A stretch of 64,000 nt of DNA, taken from Microbacterium thalassium (GTDB lineage: Bacteria > Actinomycetota > Actinomycetes > Actinomycetales > Microbacteriaceae). Both the position numbers and the translations under genes were made by a program. Below the pieces are notes generated by a model that did no database searches, was not told the DNA's origin, and worked only from the letters and a program-made list of their open reading frames with translations. The DNA lies in contig NZ_JACHML010000001.1 in the NCBI RefSeq assembly GCF_014208045.1, positions 930,001-994,000 on the forward strand, given 5' to 3'. Shown here piece by piece: positions 26,586 through 34,744 of this stretch. Numbering within the stretch: position 1 is the first letter of the stretch; each line of letters opens with the position of its first letter.

Positions 26586-28063
26586 GCCCCCGTGAACACC
26601 AGCCACAGCAGGATCACGTTGAGCGCGATGAGGAAGACGGATGCCGCGATGCCCGCGATCGTCGTCGCGACGCGGTTGCGGTGCGCCCCGAGCACGTCCT
26701 TCTTGGCGGTGAGCGACACCAGGGGGATGAGCGCGAACGGGATGCCGAACGACAGCACGACCTGGCTGAGCACGAGCGCGAGCGTCGGGTCGAAGCCGAT
26801 GCCGAGGATCACCAGGGCGGGAGCGAGGGTGACCAGGCGTCGCGCCAGCAGAGGGACGCGCACGCGCAGCAGACCGTGCATGATCTCGGCGCCCGCGTAG
26901 GCTCCGACCGACGTGCTGGCCAGGCCGCTGGCGAGCAGGCCCACGGCGAACAGCGTCGCCACGACGGGGCCGAGCCCGACGTAGAGGGCGGCGTACGCAC
27001 CCTCGAGCGAGTCGGTGCCGGGAACCCCGGCGAGGTTGGCAGCTGCCAGCAGCAGGATCGCGAGGTTGACGGTGCCGGCGATCAGCATCGCGATCGTGAC
27101 GTCCCACTTGGTCGCGCGCAGCAGGCGCGTCGTGGCGATGCCGCGCAGGGCTTCGAGCGGTGCGGCGACGCGCGCGCCGGGGCCCGGGTCGCCGGGGGCC
27201 TCGTGGCCGATCCCGTGCGAGGCCTGCTCGATCGCTGCGGGCGCCTGGCCCTTCGCGGTCGGCGCGAAGCGGTCGCGGCTCAGGGCGCTGTGCGCGTAGA
27301 TCGCGTGAGGCATGATCGTCGCGCCGAGGATCGACGCGGCCAGCAGCACCGAGTCCGCCCCCTCGAACCGCGGGATCATGCCCTGCGCGATGCCGCCGGG
27401 GTCGGGCGGGGCGAGGAAGACGCCGAACGTGAAGCCGATCGCGATGATGGCGACCATGCCGATGACGACGAACTCGAAGGTGCGCGGGCCGCGGCGCGAC
27501 TGGAGCATCAGCAGCACGATCGACACGGCGCCCGTGATGGCGCCGCCCCACAGCAGCGGGATGTCGAACAGGAGCCACAGCGCTACCGCGCCGCCGATGA
27601 CCTCGGCGATGTCGGTCGCCATCGCGACGAGCTCCGCCTGGAGCCAGTACGCGCGGCGGCCCCAGCGGTTGCCCATGCGCTGGCCCAGGATCTCGGGGAG
27701 GCTGCGGCCCGTGACGATGCCGAGCTTCGCCGACAGGTACTGGATGAGCCACGCCATGACGTTGCCGAGCACGACGACCCACACCAGCAGGTAACCGTAG
27801 CGGGCGCCGGCGGTCATGTTGCTCGCCACATTGCCCGGATCGAGGTACGCGACGCCCGCGACGAGCGCCGGGCCGATCAGCCACGCGAGCCGCGGGGCAG
27901 ACGGAGTGCGACGGCGGACGGTGCGGGGGCTGCTGCTGCCGCCGGCGGAACGGCTCGCCCCGGTGCCGACGACGCTGTCGGCACCGGGAACCACGGGGGC
28001 GACCGCCGCGCCGTCCGCATCGGGAGCGGCCGGCGCCCGCAGGTCGTCCGGAGATTTCGGCAT
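26582..28063 (-). CDS. mntH: Nramp-family Mn(II)/Fe(II) transporter
   Basis: A 493-aa proton-coupled divalent-metal importer. The conserved Nramp TM1 motif 'YLDPGNVASNMTAG' (DPGN) and TM6 region 'MPHAIYAHSAL' (MPH) are both present, with about eleven hydrophobic segments. The N-terminal ~60 residues are Pro/Ala/Ser-rich and poorly conserved. The ATG at 28061-28063 lies inside the first MntR-like box and 6 nt after a TATGGT hexamer, so the mRNA is probably leaderless and repressor binding would cover the transcription start. It is followed by mntR in the same operon. Confidence 0.93.
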   Translation of the reverse strand: MPKSPDDLRAPAAPDADGAAVAPVVPGADSVVGTGASRSAGGSSSPRTVRRRTPSAPRLAWLIGPALVAGVAYLDPGNVASNMTAGARYGYLLVWVVVLGNVMAWLIQYLSAKLGIVTGRSLPEILGQRMGNRWGRRAYWLQAELVAMATDIAEVIGGAVALWLLFDIPLLWGGAITGAVSIVLLMLQSRRGPRTFEFVVIGMVAIIAIGFTFGVFLAPPDPGGIAQGMIPRFEGADSVLLAASILGATIMPHAIYAHSALSRDRFAPTAKGQAPAAIEQASHGIGHEAPGDPGPGARVAAPLEALRGIATTRLLRATKWDVTIAMLIAGTVNLAILLLAAANLAGVPGTDSLEGAYAALYVGLGPVVATLFAVGLLASGLASTSVGAYAGAEIMHGLLRVRVPLLARRLVTLAPALVILGIGFDPTLALVLSQVVLSFGIPFALIPLVSLTAKKDVLGAHRNRVATTIAGIAASVFLIALNVILLWLVFTGA

Positions 28064-28098
28064 ACCGAAACCATAGCTCAGGTTTCGGTATGCCGAAA
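28055..28098. promoter_or_regulatory. Paired MntR-like boxes around the mntH promoter
   Basis: TTTCGGCATACCGAAA (28055-28070) and TTTCGGTATGCCGAAA (28083-28098) are each near-palindromic and exact reverse complements of one another; the repeat extends to 18 bp with the flanking CC/GG. The mntH -10 (TATGGT on the minus strand, 28070-28075) lies at the edge of the first box and the start codon inside it. The architecture fits metal-dependent repression by MntR. Confidence 0.85.
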
Positions 28099-28168
28099 GG
28101 TCGGAAGTCCCGTGCTCCCGCGGTGCGGGAGTCGCGTGGGTGGAACCGGGCAGCACTACTGTGGCGGG

Positions 28169-28813
28169 GTGACCCACGACAGTGCCGAGCCCGAGCTGCC
28201 GTACGGCGTCGGGCCGTGGCCCGGCGGGCCCGAGGCGTGGCCGGACGACCCCCGCTACGACCGCGAGCTTCTCGCCGAGGGCGACCGGCGCAACGTCGTC
28301 GATCAGTACCGGTACTGGACGATGGACGCGATCGTTGCCGACCTCGACACGCGCCGGCACAGGTTCCACGTGGCCATCGAGAACTGGCAGCACGACATGA
28401 ACATCGGCGCCATCGTGCGCAGCGCCAACGCGTTCCTCGCCGCCGAGGTGCACATCATCGGGCGGCGCCGCTGGAATCGCCGCGGCGCCATGGTCACCGA
28501 CCGCTACCAGCACGTGCGCCATCACGAGGACGTCGCCGCGTTCGCGGCCTGGGCGGAGGCCGAGGGCCTGCCGATCCTCGCGATCGACAACGTCGACGGC
28601 TCGGAACCCCTCGACCGAACCGACGTCCCCGAGCGGTGCGTCCTGCTGTTCGGGCAGGAAGGACCCGGGCTGTCGCCCGAGGCGCTGGCGGCGGCATCGG
28701 CGGTCGTCGAGATCACGCAGTACGGCTCGACGCGCTCGATCAACGCCAGCGCCGCCGGAGCCGTCGTGATGTACGAGTGGTGTCGCCGGTGGGCGGAGCC
28801 CCGCCGGTCATAG
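28169..28813 (+). CDS. SpoU/TrmH-family RNA 2'-O-methyltransferase
   Basis: A 214-aa SPOUT methyltransferase. Motif 1 'NIGAIVRSANAFLA', motif 2 'VLLFGQEGPGLSPEAL' and motif 3 'EITQYGSTRSINASAAGAVVMYEW' form the trefoil-knot SAM site. Such enzymes methylate ribose in tRNA or rRNA; the target here is unknown. The GTG at 28169 follows TACTGT by 6 nt (leaderless type). The gene is divergent from mntH but lies outside the MntR boxes. Confidence 0.88.
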   Translation: MTHDSAEPELPYGVGPWPGGPEAWPDDPRYDRELLAEGDRRNVVDQYRYWTMDAIVADLDTRRHRFHVAIENWQHDMNIGAIVRSANAFLAAEVHIIGRRRWNRRGAMVTDRYQHVRHHEDVAAFAAWAEAEGLPILAIDNVDGSEPLDRTDVPERCVLLFGQEGPGLSPEALAAASAVVEITQYGSTRSINASAAGAVVMYEWCRRWAEPRRS

Positions 28814-28822
28814 GATGCCGTC

Positions 28823-29731
28823 GTGAGCACGCTCTGGGGCGAGGCGGCTGCGGCGGAGATGGCCGAGGCGGCGCGACGCGACGCCGCGCAGCCTCCGATC
28901 GACTGGAGCGCGCATCCGCCCGGGTGCGAGTCCGACCTCGTCGACGTCCCGAGCGGGCGACTCGCGCGGATCGCGATGGGGCCGGTGGACGGCCCGCGGG
29001 TCGTGCTGGTGCCCGGCATGACGGGCTCGAAAGAGGACTTCGTGCTGATGATGCCGCTGTTCGCGGCCGTGGGATACCGTGTCGAGGCCTTCGACATGGC
29101 TGGGCAGTACGAGTCCCACGGCGCTGGACCCGAGAACCTCGATCCGCCGGGGTCGCGCTACACGCTCGAGCTGTTCGTCGACGACCTCCTCGCCGTCCTG
29201 CAGACACGGCCGGGGCCGGTGCACGCGCTGGGCTACTCATTCGCGGGGACGGTTGCGGCCGTGGCCGCACTGCACAGGCCCGAGCTGTTCTCGAGCCTGA
29301 CGCTGCTGTCAGCGCCGCCTCTGGCCGGACAGGCGCTCCGAGGCTTCAAGGTCCTGGGGCCCCTCAGCCCCCTGGTCCCCGGACGGGCCCTCGGCCGCCC
29401 CTTCATCGCGGCCCTCAAGCACAACGTGCACCGCGCCCCGCACGATCGGGCCGTCTTCGTCACCGCCCGGTTCGGGCTGACCCGGACCTCGAGCGTGGGG
29501 GACATCCTCGCGCTCATGAAGCGCACGCCCGATGTCGCCGAGGGCCTGCGGAACACCGGCATTCCGGTCCTCGTCGCCACGGGCACCGGAGACGTCTGGC
29601 AGGTCGACGCTCATCGCGCGTTCGCCGAGCGCATCGGCGCGCGCTTCGTCGCCCTGCGCACCGGGCACAGCCCCTGCGAGACCGCCCCGCATCAGCTCAC
29701 CCTCGAGATGCTGCGCCTCGCCGGGCGCTGA
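28823..29731 (+). CDS. Alpha/beta hydrolase
   Basis: A 302-aa alpha/beta hydrolase with oxyanion 'VLVPGMTGSKEDF', nucleophile elbow 'GYSFAGTVAA' (Ser), a late Asp in 'GTGDVWQVD' and His in 'LRTGHSPCE'. No lid or family signature identifies the substrate. The GTG start is 6 nt after TAGGAT, which overlaps the stop of the methyltransferase gene, so it may have its own leaderless promoter while also being read from upstream. Its 3' half is overlapped on the other strand by the tail of the GT2 reading frame. Confidence 0.85.
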   Translation: MSTLWGEAAAAEMAEAARRDAAQPPIDWSAHPPGCESDLVDVPSGRLARIAMGPVDGPRVVLVPGMTGSKEDFVLMMPLFAAVGYRVEAFDMAGQYESHGAGPENLDPPGSRYTLELFVDDLLAVLQTRPGPVHALGYSFAGTVAAVAALHRPELFSSLTLLSAPPLAGQALRGFKVLGPLSPLVPGRALGRPFIAALKHNVHRAPHDRAVFVTARFGLTRTSSVGDILALMKRTPDVAEGLRNTGIPVLVATGTGDVWQVDAHRAFAERIGARFVALRTGHSPCETAPHQLTLEMLRLAGR

Positions 29732-30520
29732 CGCGGCCGCGGCGGGTTCCGCGGGCACCGGCGCCACGCGCTGCGCGACGCTCCGCAGGCGGCGGCCGCG
29801 GCGGCACGCGGACCGGCGCTCGGCCCAGCTCACCTCGGACCAGTTGACCCCGACGATGTGAAAGGCCCACGCCGCGCGTCGCCGCATGCCGGCCACGCTC
29901 TCGAACGGCCGCCCCGACACCCCGACGCGCAGATCCGGGTCGAAGTCGACGCCGACCTCGGGGTCCAGGACGAAGCTGATGTCGAGGTCGTCGTGCGCGC
30001 GCGGATCGTCGAGGTGGATCCGGTCGCGCGCGTCGGCCCAGACCTCGCGCCGCAGCGCGAAGTTCGAGCCGAACAGGGGCGTGCGGCCGATGATCATGCC
30101 CATGAACCAGAAGTAGCCGCCGAGGTAGATATGGCGTCCGAGGAAGCGCGCGGTCCGGCCGCAGCCGTAGAACTCGCCCGTCCCGGTCACGGCGCCGAGG
30201 GTCGGATCGGCGTCGAACCGGCTCGCCAGCCGCTCCACCCAGCCGGACTCGGGTCTCGAGTCGGCATCGAGTCGGCCGATGACATCACCGGTCGCCGCGT
30301 CGAAGCCGCGCGCGGTCGCCCTGAGCACACCGCGCTCCGGCTCGACCACGACCGCGGCGCCGTGGGCGGCGGCGACCTCCTGCGTGTCGTCGGTCGATCC
30401 GTTGTCGACGACGATCACTTCGTCCGCGGGTCGGGTCTGCGACGCCAGATCGGCCAGGCATCGATCCAGCATCCGGGCGTCGTTGAGCGAGGGGACGACG
30501 ACACTGACGGTGCACATCAC
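29309..30520 (-). CDS. GT2-family glycosyltransferase with an anomalous C-terminal extension
   Basis: A 403-aa open frame. Residues 1-~240 are a clear GT-A family 2 glycosyltransferase: 'VSVVVPSLNDARMLDRCL', 'VDNGSTDDTQ', 'GDVIGRLDADSRP' (DXD-type metal site) and 'FGSNFALRREVW'. After residue ~263 the frame runs 423 nt antisense through the convergent hydrolase gene and becomes a charged low-complexity sequence with no family resemblance. The genuine protein probably ends near 29830-29730. Either the natural stop was lost or a frameshift is present; a TGA in another frame occurs at 29830. A TATGCT hexamer precedes the GTG/ATG start region. Confidence 0.75.
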   Translation of the reverse strand: MMCTVSVVVPSLNDARMLDRCLADLASQTRPADEVIVVDNGSTDDTQEVAAAHGAAVVVEPERGVLRATARGFDAATGDVIGRLDADSRPESGWVERLASRFDADPTLGAVTGTGEFYGCGRTARFLGRHIYLGGYFWFMGMIIGRTPLFGSNFALRREVWADARDRIHLDDPRAHDDLDISFVLDPEVGVDFDPDLRVGVSGRPFESVAGMRRRAAWAFHIVGVNWSEVSWAERRSACRRGRRLRSVAQRVAPVPAEPAAAASAPGEAQHLEGELMRGGLAGAVPGAQGDEARADALGERAMSVDLPDVSGARGDEDRNAGVPQALGDIGRALHEREDVPHARGPGQPEPGGDEDGPIVRGAVHVVLEGRDEGAAEGPSGDQGAEGPQDLEASERLSGQRRR

Positions 30521-30578
30521 TGCCGAGCATAGGGGCCCGCGTCGACGCGATGGGGCTGCACCGCCGTCGGTCAGGCGC

Positions 30579-30791
30579 TCAGTCGCGGTCGATGCCGAAG
30601 GTATGCCGCATCAAGGCCTGAACATCGCGGTCGAGATTGTCGACCTTCCCCTCGAGTCGGCGGAACTCGCTGCGCATGCCGCCGAATTCGCTGCGCATGA
30701 CCTGGATGAACAGCGTCGACACGATCGTGATCATGCCGAACATGGCTGCTGCGAACACGCCGATGATCGTCCACACCTGCGGTTCGGTCAT
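30579..30791 (-). CDS. Small membrane protein with coiled-coil tail (70 aa)
   Basis: A 70-residue protein: a short N-terminus (MTEPQ), one hydrophobic helix (VWTIIGVFAAAMFGMITIVS) and a heptad-rich, charged C-terminal helix (RRLEGKVDNLDRDVQALMRH). A GGGAGGG ribosome site 8 nt before the ATG at 30791 supports this start over a longer frame. Similar small actinobacterial proteins of unknown function exist. It is not in an evident operon. Confidence 0.7.
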   Translation of the reverse strand: MTEPQVWTIIGVFAAAMFGMITIVSTLFIQVMRSEFGGMRSEFRRLEGKVDNLDRDVQALMRHTFGIDRD

Positions 30792-30927
30792 CTCCAGCAC
30801 CCTCCCATTGTGAGCCCTCGCGGACGACGATGCCAGGGTGAGCCGGTGATCGGGCGGCGTCGAGCACACGTGTGCACAGCCTCCCCGGACGTCCGCCTGG
30901 GGAGGACCGGATGTCGACCGACGGCCC

Positions 30928-31749
30928 CTAGTACGGCGTCGGGATGTAGCGCAGCGGCAGGTTGGGGTCGCGGTAGCCGCCGGCGTCCTGGCGCTCGGGC
31001 AGCTCGAGGCCGTCGCGTTCGATCGGCTCGTACGGGATCTGGCTGAGCAGGTGCGTGATGACGTTCAGCCGCCCGCGCTTCTTGTCGTCGGTGCGCGCGA
31101 TGAACCACGGCGCCCAGCTGGTGTCGGATGCCTTGAACATGGCGTCGCGGGCGCGCGAGTAGTCGAACCACCGGCTGTAGGACTTCAGGTCCATCGCCGA
31201 GAGCTTCCAGATCTTGCGCGGGTCGTCGATGCGTCCTTCGAGTCGGCGGGTCTGCTCCTCGGGGCTGACCTCGAGCCAGTACTTGACGAGGATGATTCCG
31301 TTGTCGACGATCGCCTTCTCGACCAGCGGCACCTGATCGAGGAAGCGGTCGGTCTCCTCCTGCGTGCAGAATCCCATCACCGGCTCGACGCCGGCCCGGT
31401 TGTACCAGCTGCGGTCGAAGATGACGACCTCGCCGCCGGCGGGGAAGTGCGCCATATACCGCTGGAAGTACATCTGCGACTTCTCGCGGTCGTTCGGCGC
31501 CGGCAGCGCCACCACGCGGAAGACGCGCGGGCTCACGCGCTCGGTGATCGCCTTGATCGTGCCGCCCTTGCCGGCCGTGTCACGGCCCTCGAAGACGATC
31601 ATCACCTTGGCGCCGGTGTGCTTGACCCACTCCTGCATGGCGACGAGTTCGCCGTGGAGGCGCTCGAGCTCCTTCTCGTACTCCTTGCGCTTCATCTTCG
31701 CCGGAGCTTCGTCGTGCTCGTTCTCGTGGTGCTTCTTCTTCTTGCCCAT
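30928..31749 (-). CDS. ppk2: Polyphosphate kinase 2
   Basis: A 273-aa PPK2-family kinase that transfers phosphate between polyphosphate and nucleotides. The Walker A 'FEGRDTAGKGGTI', the Walker B/lid 'VVIFDRSWYNRAGVE' and the C-terminal 'SWAPWFIARTDDKKRGRLNVI' are diagnostic. The single domain indicates a class I or III type enzyme. The ATG at 31749 follows GAGGAAG; the N-terminus is a Lys/His-rich tail. It lies 105 nt downstream of the flavoprotein gene on the same strand and could be co-transcribed. Confidence 0.93.
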   Translation of the reverse strand: MGKKKKHHENEHDEAPAKMKRKEYEKELERLHGELVAMQEWVKHTGAKVMIVFEGRDTAGKGGTIKAITERVSPRVFRVVALPAPNDREKSQMYFQRYMAHFPAGGEVVIFDRSWYNRAGVEPVMGFCTQEETDRFLDQVPLVEKAIVDNGIILVKYWLEVSPEEQTRRLEGRIDDPRKIWKLSAMDLKSYSRWFDYSRARDAMFKASDTSWAPWFIARTDDKKRGRLNVITHLLSQIPYEPIERDGLELPERQDAGGYRDPNLPLRYIPTPY

Positions 31750-31854
31750 CGCGCTTCCTCGCACTCCGCCCGGTTGCCTTCTGTCAGCGGACTCTACGCC
31801 GCCGGGGCCACGAGGCACAGGACCGAAGGGCCCGCCCCTCGCCGGTCGGCGTGT

Positions 31855-33081
31855 TCACGAAGCAGCCCCCTCACCGGTCGCCGAGCGAGCGGAGCGAGAA
31901 GAACCGTCGGCACCCGGTCGCACAGCGGTGCGCGACGCGCGCAGAAGGTCTGCCACGACGCCCGCCGCCCGCCGTCGGGACGGCATGAAGCGGAGGAAGA
32001 AGCCCAGTCTCAGCAGCCACGCGGGCCAGCCGCGCAGGCCGATGCCGTAGATCTCGGTGATGCCGTGCCCGACGCCGAACGCGGCGGCGCGACCCAGCCC
32101 GCGATACCCGAAGGCGCGGGCAGGCCGCCCCCGCAGCGCACGTGCGACGGTGCGGCCGATGTGGTCGCCCTGCTTCATCGCCCACAGAGCGTTCGCCGGC
32201 ACGAGCTCGCCGGTGACCGGATGCGCGACACGGGCGGCGTCTCCGCCGGCCCAGATCCCCGGTGCGACCGACAGATCGGGTGCCGTGCGCAGCCGCCCCC
32301 GGTCGTCGCGTGCGCCGTCGAGACCCGGAACGATGACCGGTGACGCACCGATGGTCGCGACGACGGTGGCGGCGGGCAGTGCCGTGCCGTCGTCGAGGCG
32401 CACCTCGCCGCCGTCGCTCTCGACCGCTCGCACGCCGAGGCGGGTGCGCACCCGCGCCCGTGCGAGCTCCTGTTCCGCGTAGGCGAGAAGCTTCGGCCTT
32501 CCCGCCCACTCGTCGAGGACGCGCTCGCGGGAGTGCACGAGCGTCACGTGTCGCCCGTGGTCGGCGATCGCCGCCGCGAGCTCGACCCCGGCGACGCCGC
32601 CACCGATGACCACGACGGGATCGCTGGATGCGTCGCGGACCCGGTCTGCGAGCCGCGCGATGTCGCCGGGCGATCTGAGGGTGCGGCCCGTTGCGCGCAG
32701 CCCGGCCACGGTGCCGGTCGGCTCATGAGCGCCGGTGCCGACCACGAGGTGGTCGAAGGCCAGCGATGCGGGGCCGTCCGCGCCGCTTGGCATGTACGTC
32801 ACGACCCGCTGGCCCGGGTCGACGCCGACCGCCGTCCCGTCGATGATGCGCGCCCGCGGCAGCACGTCGGCCAGGGGAGTCGCGACGCGGTCGGGCGAGA
32901 TCGAGCCGGCGAGCAGTTCTCCCGTGAACCCGTGGTAGCGGTGGCAGGAGTCGGGCGAGATCACGACGATCTCGACGTCGCCGCGGCGCAGCGCGCGCGG
33001 AAGCCGAGTGGCGATGCGGGCGTACGCGTGGAGCGTGACGTAGCCGCCGCCGAGGAGGACCACGCGCCGGGGCGAGTTCAT
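31855..33081 (-). CDS. NDH-2-like FAD-dependent pyridine nucleotide oxidoreductase
   Basis: A 408-aa flavoprotein with two Rossmann motifs: N-terminal 'VVLLGGGYVTLHAY' for FAD and central 'VVVIGGGVAGVELAAAI' for NAD(P)H. The FAD signature 'GIWAGGDAARV' and a C-terminal amphipathic/hydrophobic stretch (GLRGWPAWLLRLGFFLRF) suited to membrane attachment follow. This matches type II NADH dehydrogenase-like proteins, which pass electrons to quinone without proton pumping. The ATG at 33081 is chosen; the longer frame has no ribosome site. Some relatives are sulfide:quinone reductases, but no diagnostic cysteines were seen. Confidence 0.82.
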   Translation of the reverse strand: MNSPRRVVLLGGGYVTLHAYARIATRLPRALRRGDVEIVVISPDSCHRYHGFTGELLAGSISPDRVATPLADVLPRARIIDGTAVGVDPGQRVVTYMPSGADGPASLAFDHLVVGTGAHEPTGTVAGLRATGRTLRSPGDIARLADRVRDASSDPVVVIGGGVAGVELAAAIADHGRHVTLVHSRERVLDEWAGRPKLLAYAEQELARARVRTRLGVRAVESDGGEVRLDDGTALPAATVVATIGASPVIVPGLDGARDDRGRLRTAPDLSVAPGIWAGGDAARVAHPVTGELVPANALWAMKQGDHIGRTVARALRGRPARAFGYRGLGRAAAFGVGHGITEIYGIGLRGWPAWLLRLGFFLRFMPSRRRAAGVVADLLRASRTAVRPGADGSSRSARSATGEGAAS

Positions 33082-33267
33082 GCCGCGGACTCCGACCGAC
33101 CGGTGAACACGAATCGGGCGCGTTGAACCCGCGGATGGACGGCGGACGGGAAGGGCGCGGATTCGTTCACGTGCGGGTCCTCTCGTCATGCGGTTTCGGC
33201 TGCCGCTTGCGGGAACAAGTGCCGTTGGGGGCGGAGCCTATACGCCCCGCACCTTGTCGGCGAGGGG

Positions 33268-34593
33268 TCACGCCCCGGCGGTCATCCACGCGCGACCGCG
33301 CACCCGCCATCCGAGGGTGGCGAGCCGGGCGAGCATGTACACGCCGAAGAACGTCACGGCCAGCCACGCCAGTCCCCACGCGCCGGTCGGGTGCAGCAGC
33401 GCGACGGCCACGAGCACGGGCAGGAACGGAACGAGGTTCAGCACGCCCGCGATCGCGAGGTACTTCGCGTCGCCCGCCCCGATGAGCACGCCGTCGAGGA
33501 CGAAGACGACGCCGCACACGGGCTGAGCGACGGCGAGGACGAGGAGTGCGGGCTGGACGAGGGCGGCGACGGCGGCGTCGCCGGTGAAGAGGAGCCCGAT
33601 GAGGCCCGAGAATGCGCCGATCAGCAGTCCGACGATCACGCCGAACCACAGCCCCCACGCCACCGTGCGGCCGAGCACGCGCGTCACGAGCCGGTCGTCC
33701 TCGGCCCCGAGGCCCTTGCCGATGAGCGCCTGCGCGGCGATCGCGAGCGCATCGAGCGCGAACGCCGCCGTCGAGAAGATCGTGAACGCGACCTGCCAGC
33801 CGGCGAGCTCGTCGGTGCCGAGCCCGCTCGCGACGCCGACGGTCGCCAGCAGCGCGATCCGCAGCGACACGGTGCGCAGGAACAGCCATCCGCCCGAGCG
33901 GGCCGATCCGCTCACGCCGTCGCGCTGCGGGCGCACCGTGGCGTCGTGGCGACGCGCGAGCCGGCCGATGACCACGACGAACGCGGCGACCATGCCCCAC
34001 TGGGCCACGACCGTGCCGACCGCGGAGCCCGCGATGCCCCAGCCGAACCCGTAGATGAAGACGGCATTGAGCACGGCATTGCCGCCGAATCCGAGGCCCG
34101 CGATCCACAGCGGCGTGACCGTGTCCTGCATGCCGCGCAGCAGCCCGGTCGCGGCGAACACGATGAGCATCGCGGGCAGACCCCACATCGAGATCCCGAG
34201 ATAGATGCTCGCCTGCTCGGCGACCTCGGCGCTTGCGCCGAACAGCGGAACGATGACGGGGATCGCGACGTACCCGACGAGGGCGAGGATCGCGCCGAGC
34301 CCGAGGGCCAGCCACATCCCGTCGATGCCCGCCGACACCGCCTTGCCGGAGTCGCCCGCGCCGAACCGGCGCGCGACGGCGGGCGTCGTCGAATAGGCGA
34401 GGAAGACCATGAGCCCGACGATCGTCTGGAGCACGGCCGATGCGATGCCGAGCCCGGCGAGCGGCACCACGCCGAGGTGGCCGACCAGCGCCGAGTCCAC
34501 GATCAGGAACAGCGGCTCGGCCACGAGCGCGCCGAGGGCGGGGACGGCCAGGCGCAGGATGTCGCGATTGAGCGTGTCTCGAGTGCCCTCCAC
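33268..34593 (-). CDS. MATE-family efflux transporter (DinF-like)
   Basis: A 441-aa, twelve-helix MATE protein. It starts 'ILRLAVPALGALVAEPLFLIVDSALVGHLG', typical of the DinF branch, with the second-half repeat 'LATVGVASGLGTDELAGWQVAFTIF'. It should export cationic or lipophilic compounds in exchange for protons or sodium. It begins with GTG. The 186-bp gap to the flavoprotein gene downstream contains only a weak 6-bp hairpin. Confidence 0.92.
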   Translation of the reverse strand: MEGTRDTLNRDILRLAVPALGALVAEPLFLIVDSALVGHLGVVPLAGLGIASAVLQTIVGLMVFLAYSTTPAVARRFGAGDSGKAVSAGIDGMWLALGLGAILALVGYVAIPVIVPLFGASAEVAEQASIYLGISMWGLPAMLIVFAATGLLRGMQDTVTPLWIAGLGFGGNAVLNAVFIYGFGWGIAGSAVGTVVAQWGMVAAFVVVIGRLARRHDATVRPQRDGVSGSARSGGWLFLRTVSLRIALLATVGVASGLGTDELAGWQVAFTIFSTAAFALDALAIAAQALIGKGLGAEDDRLVTRVLGRTVAWGLWFGVIVGLLIGAFSGLIGLLFTGDAAVAALVQPALLVLAVAQPVCGVVFVLDGVLIGAGDAKYLAIAGVLNLVPFLPVLVAVALLHPTGAWGLAWLAVTFFGVYMLARLATLGWRVRGRAWMTAGA

Positions 34594-34744
34594 CTCACCA
34601 GGCTACGGGCCCGCGCCGACACGACGCGCTTCGCGCGCCCCCGCCTCGCCCGGCCGCATCACGATGCGGTCACGCTGGGCTCATAGCCGCCTCAGAGCCC
34701 CTTCGCAGACCCGCGAGCGGGGTGCCGCGCTCTATTGTGGAAGC

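Noticed and set aside
33228..33248. A GGGGCG/CGCCCC hairpin downstream of the MATE gene
   Set aside because: Only 6 bp with a 9-nt loop, expected often by chance in such G+C-rich DNA; not called as a terminator.
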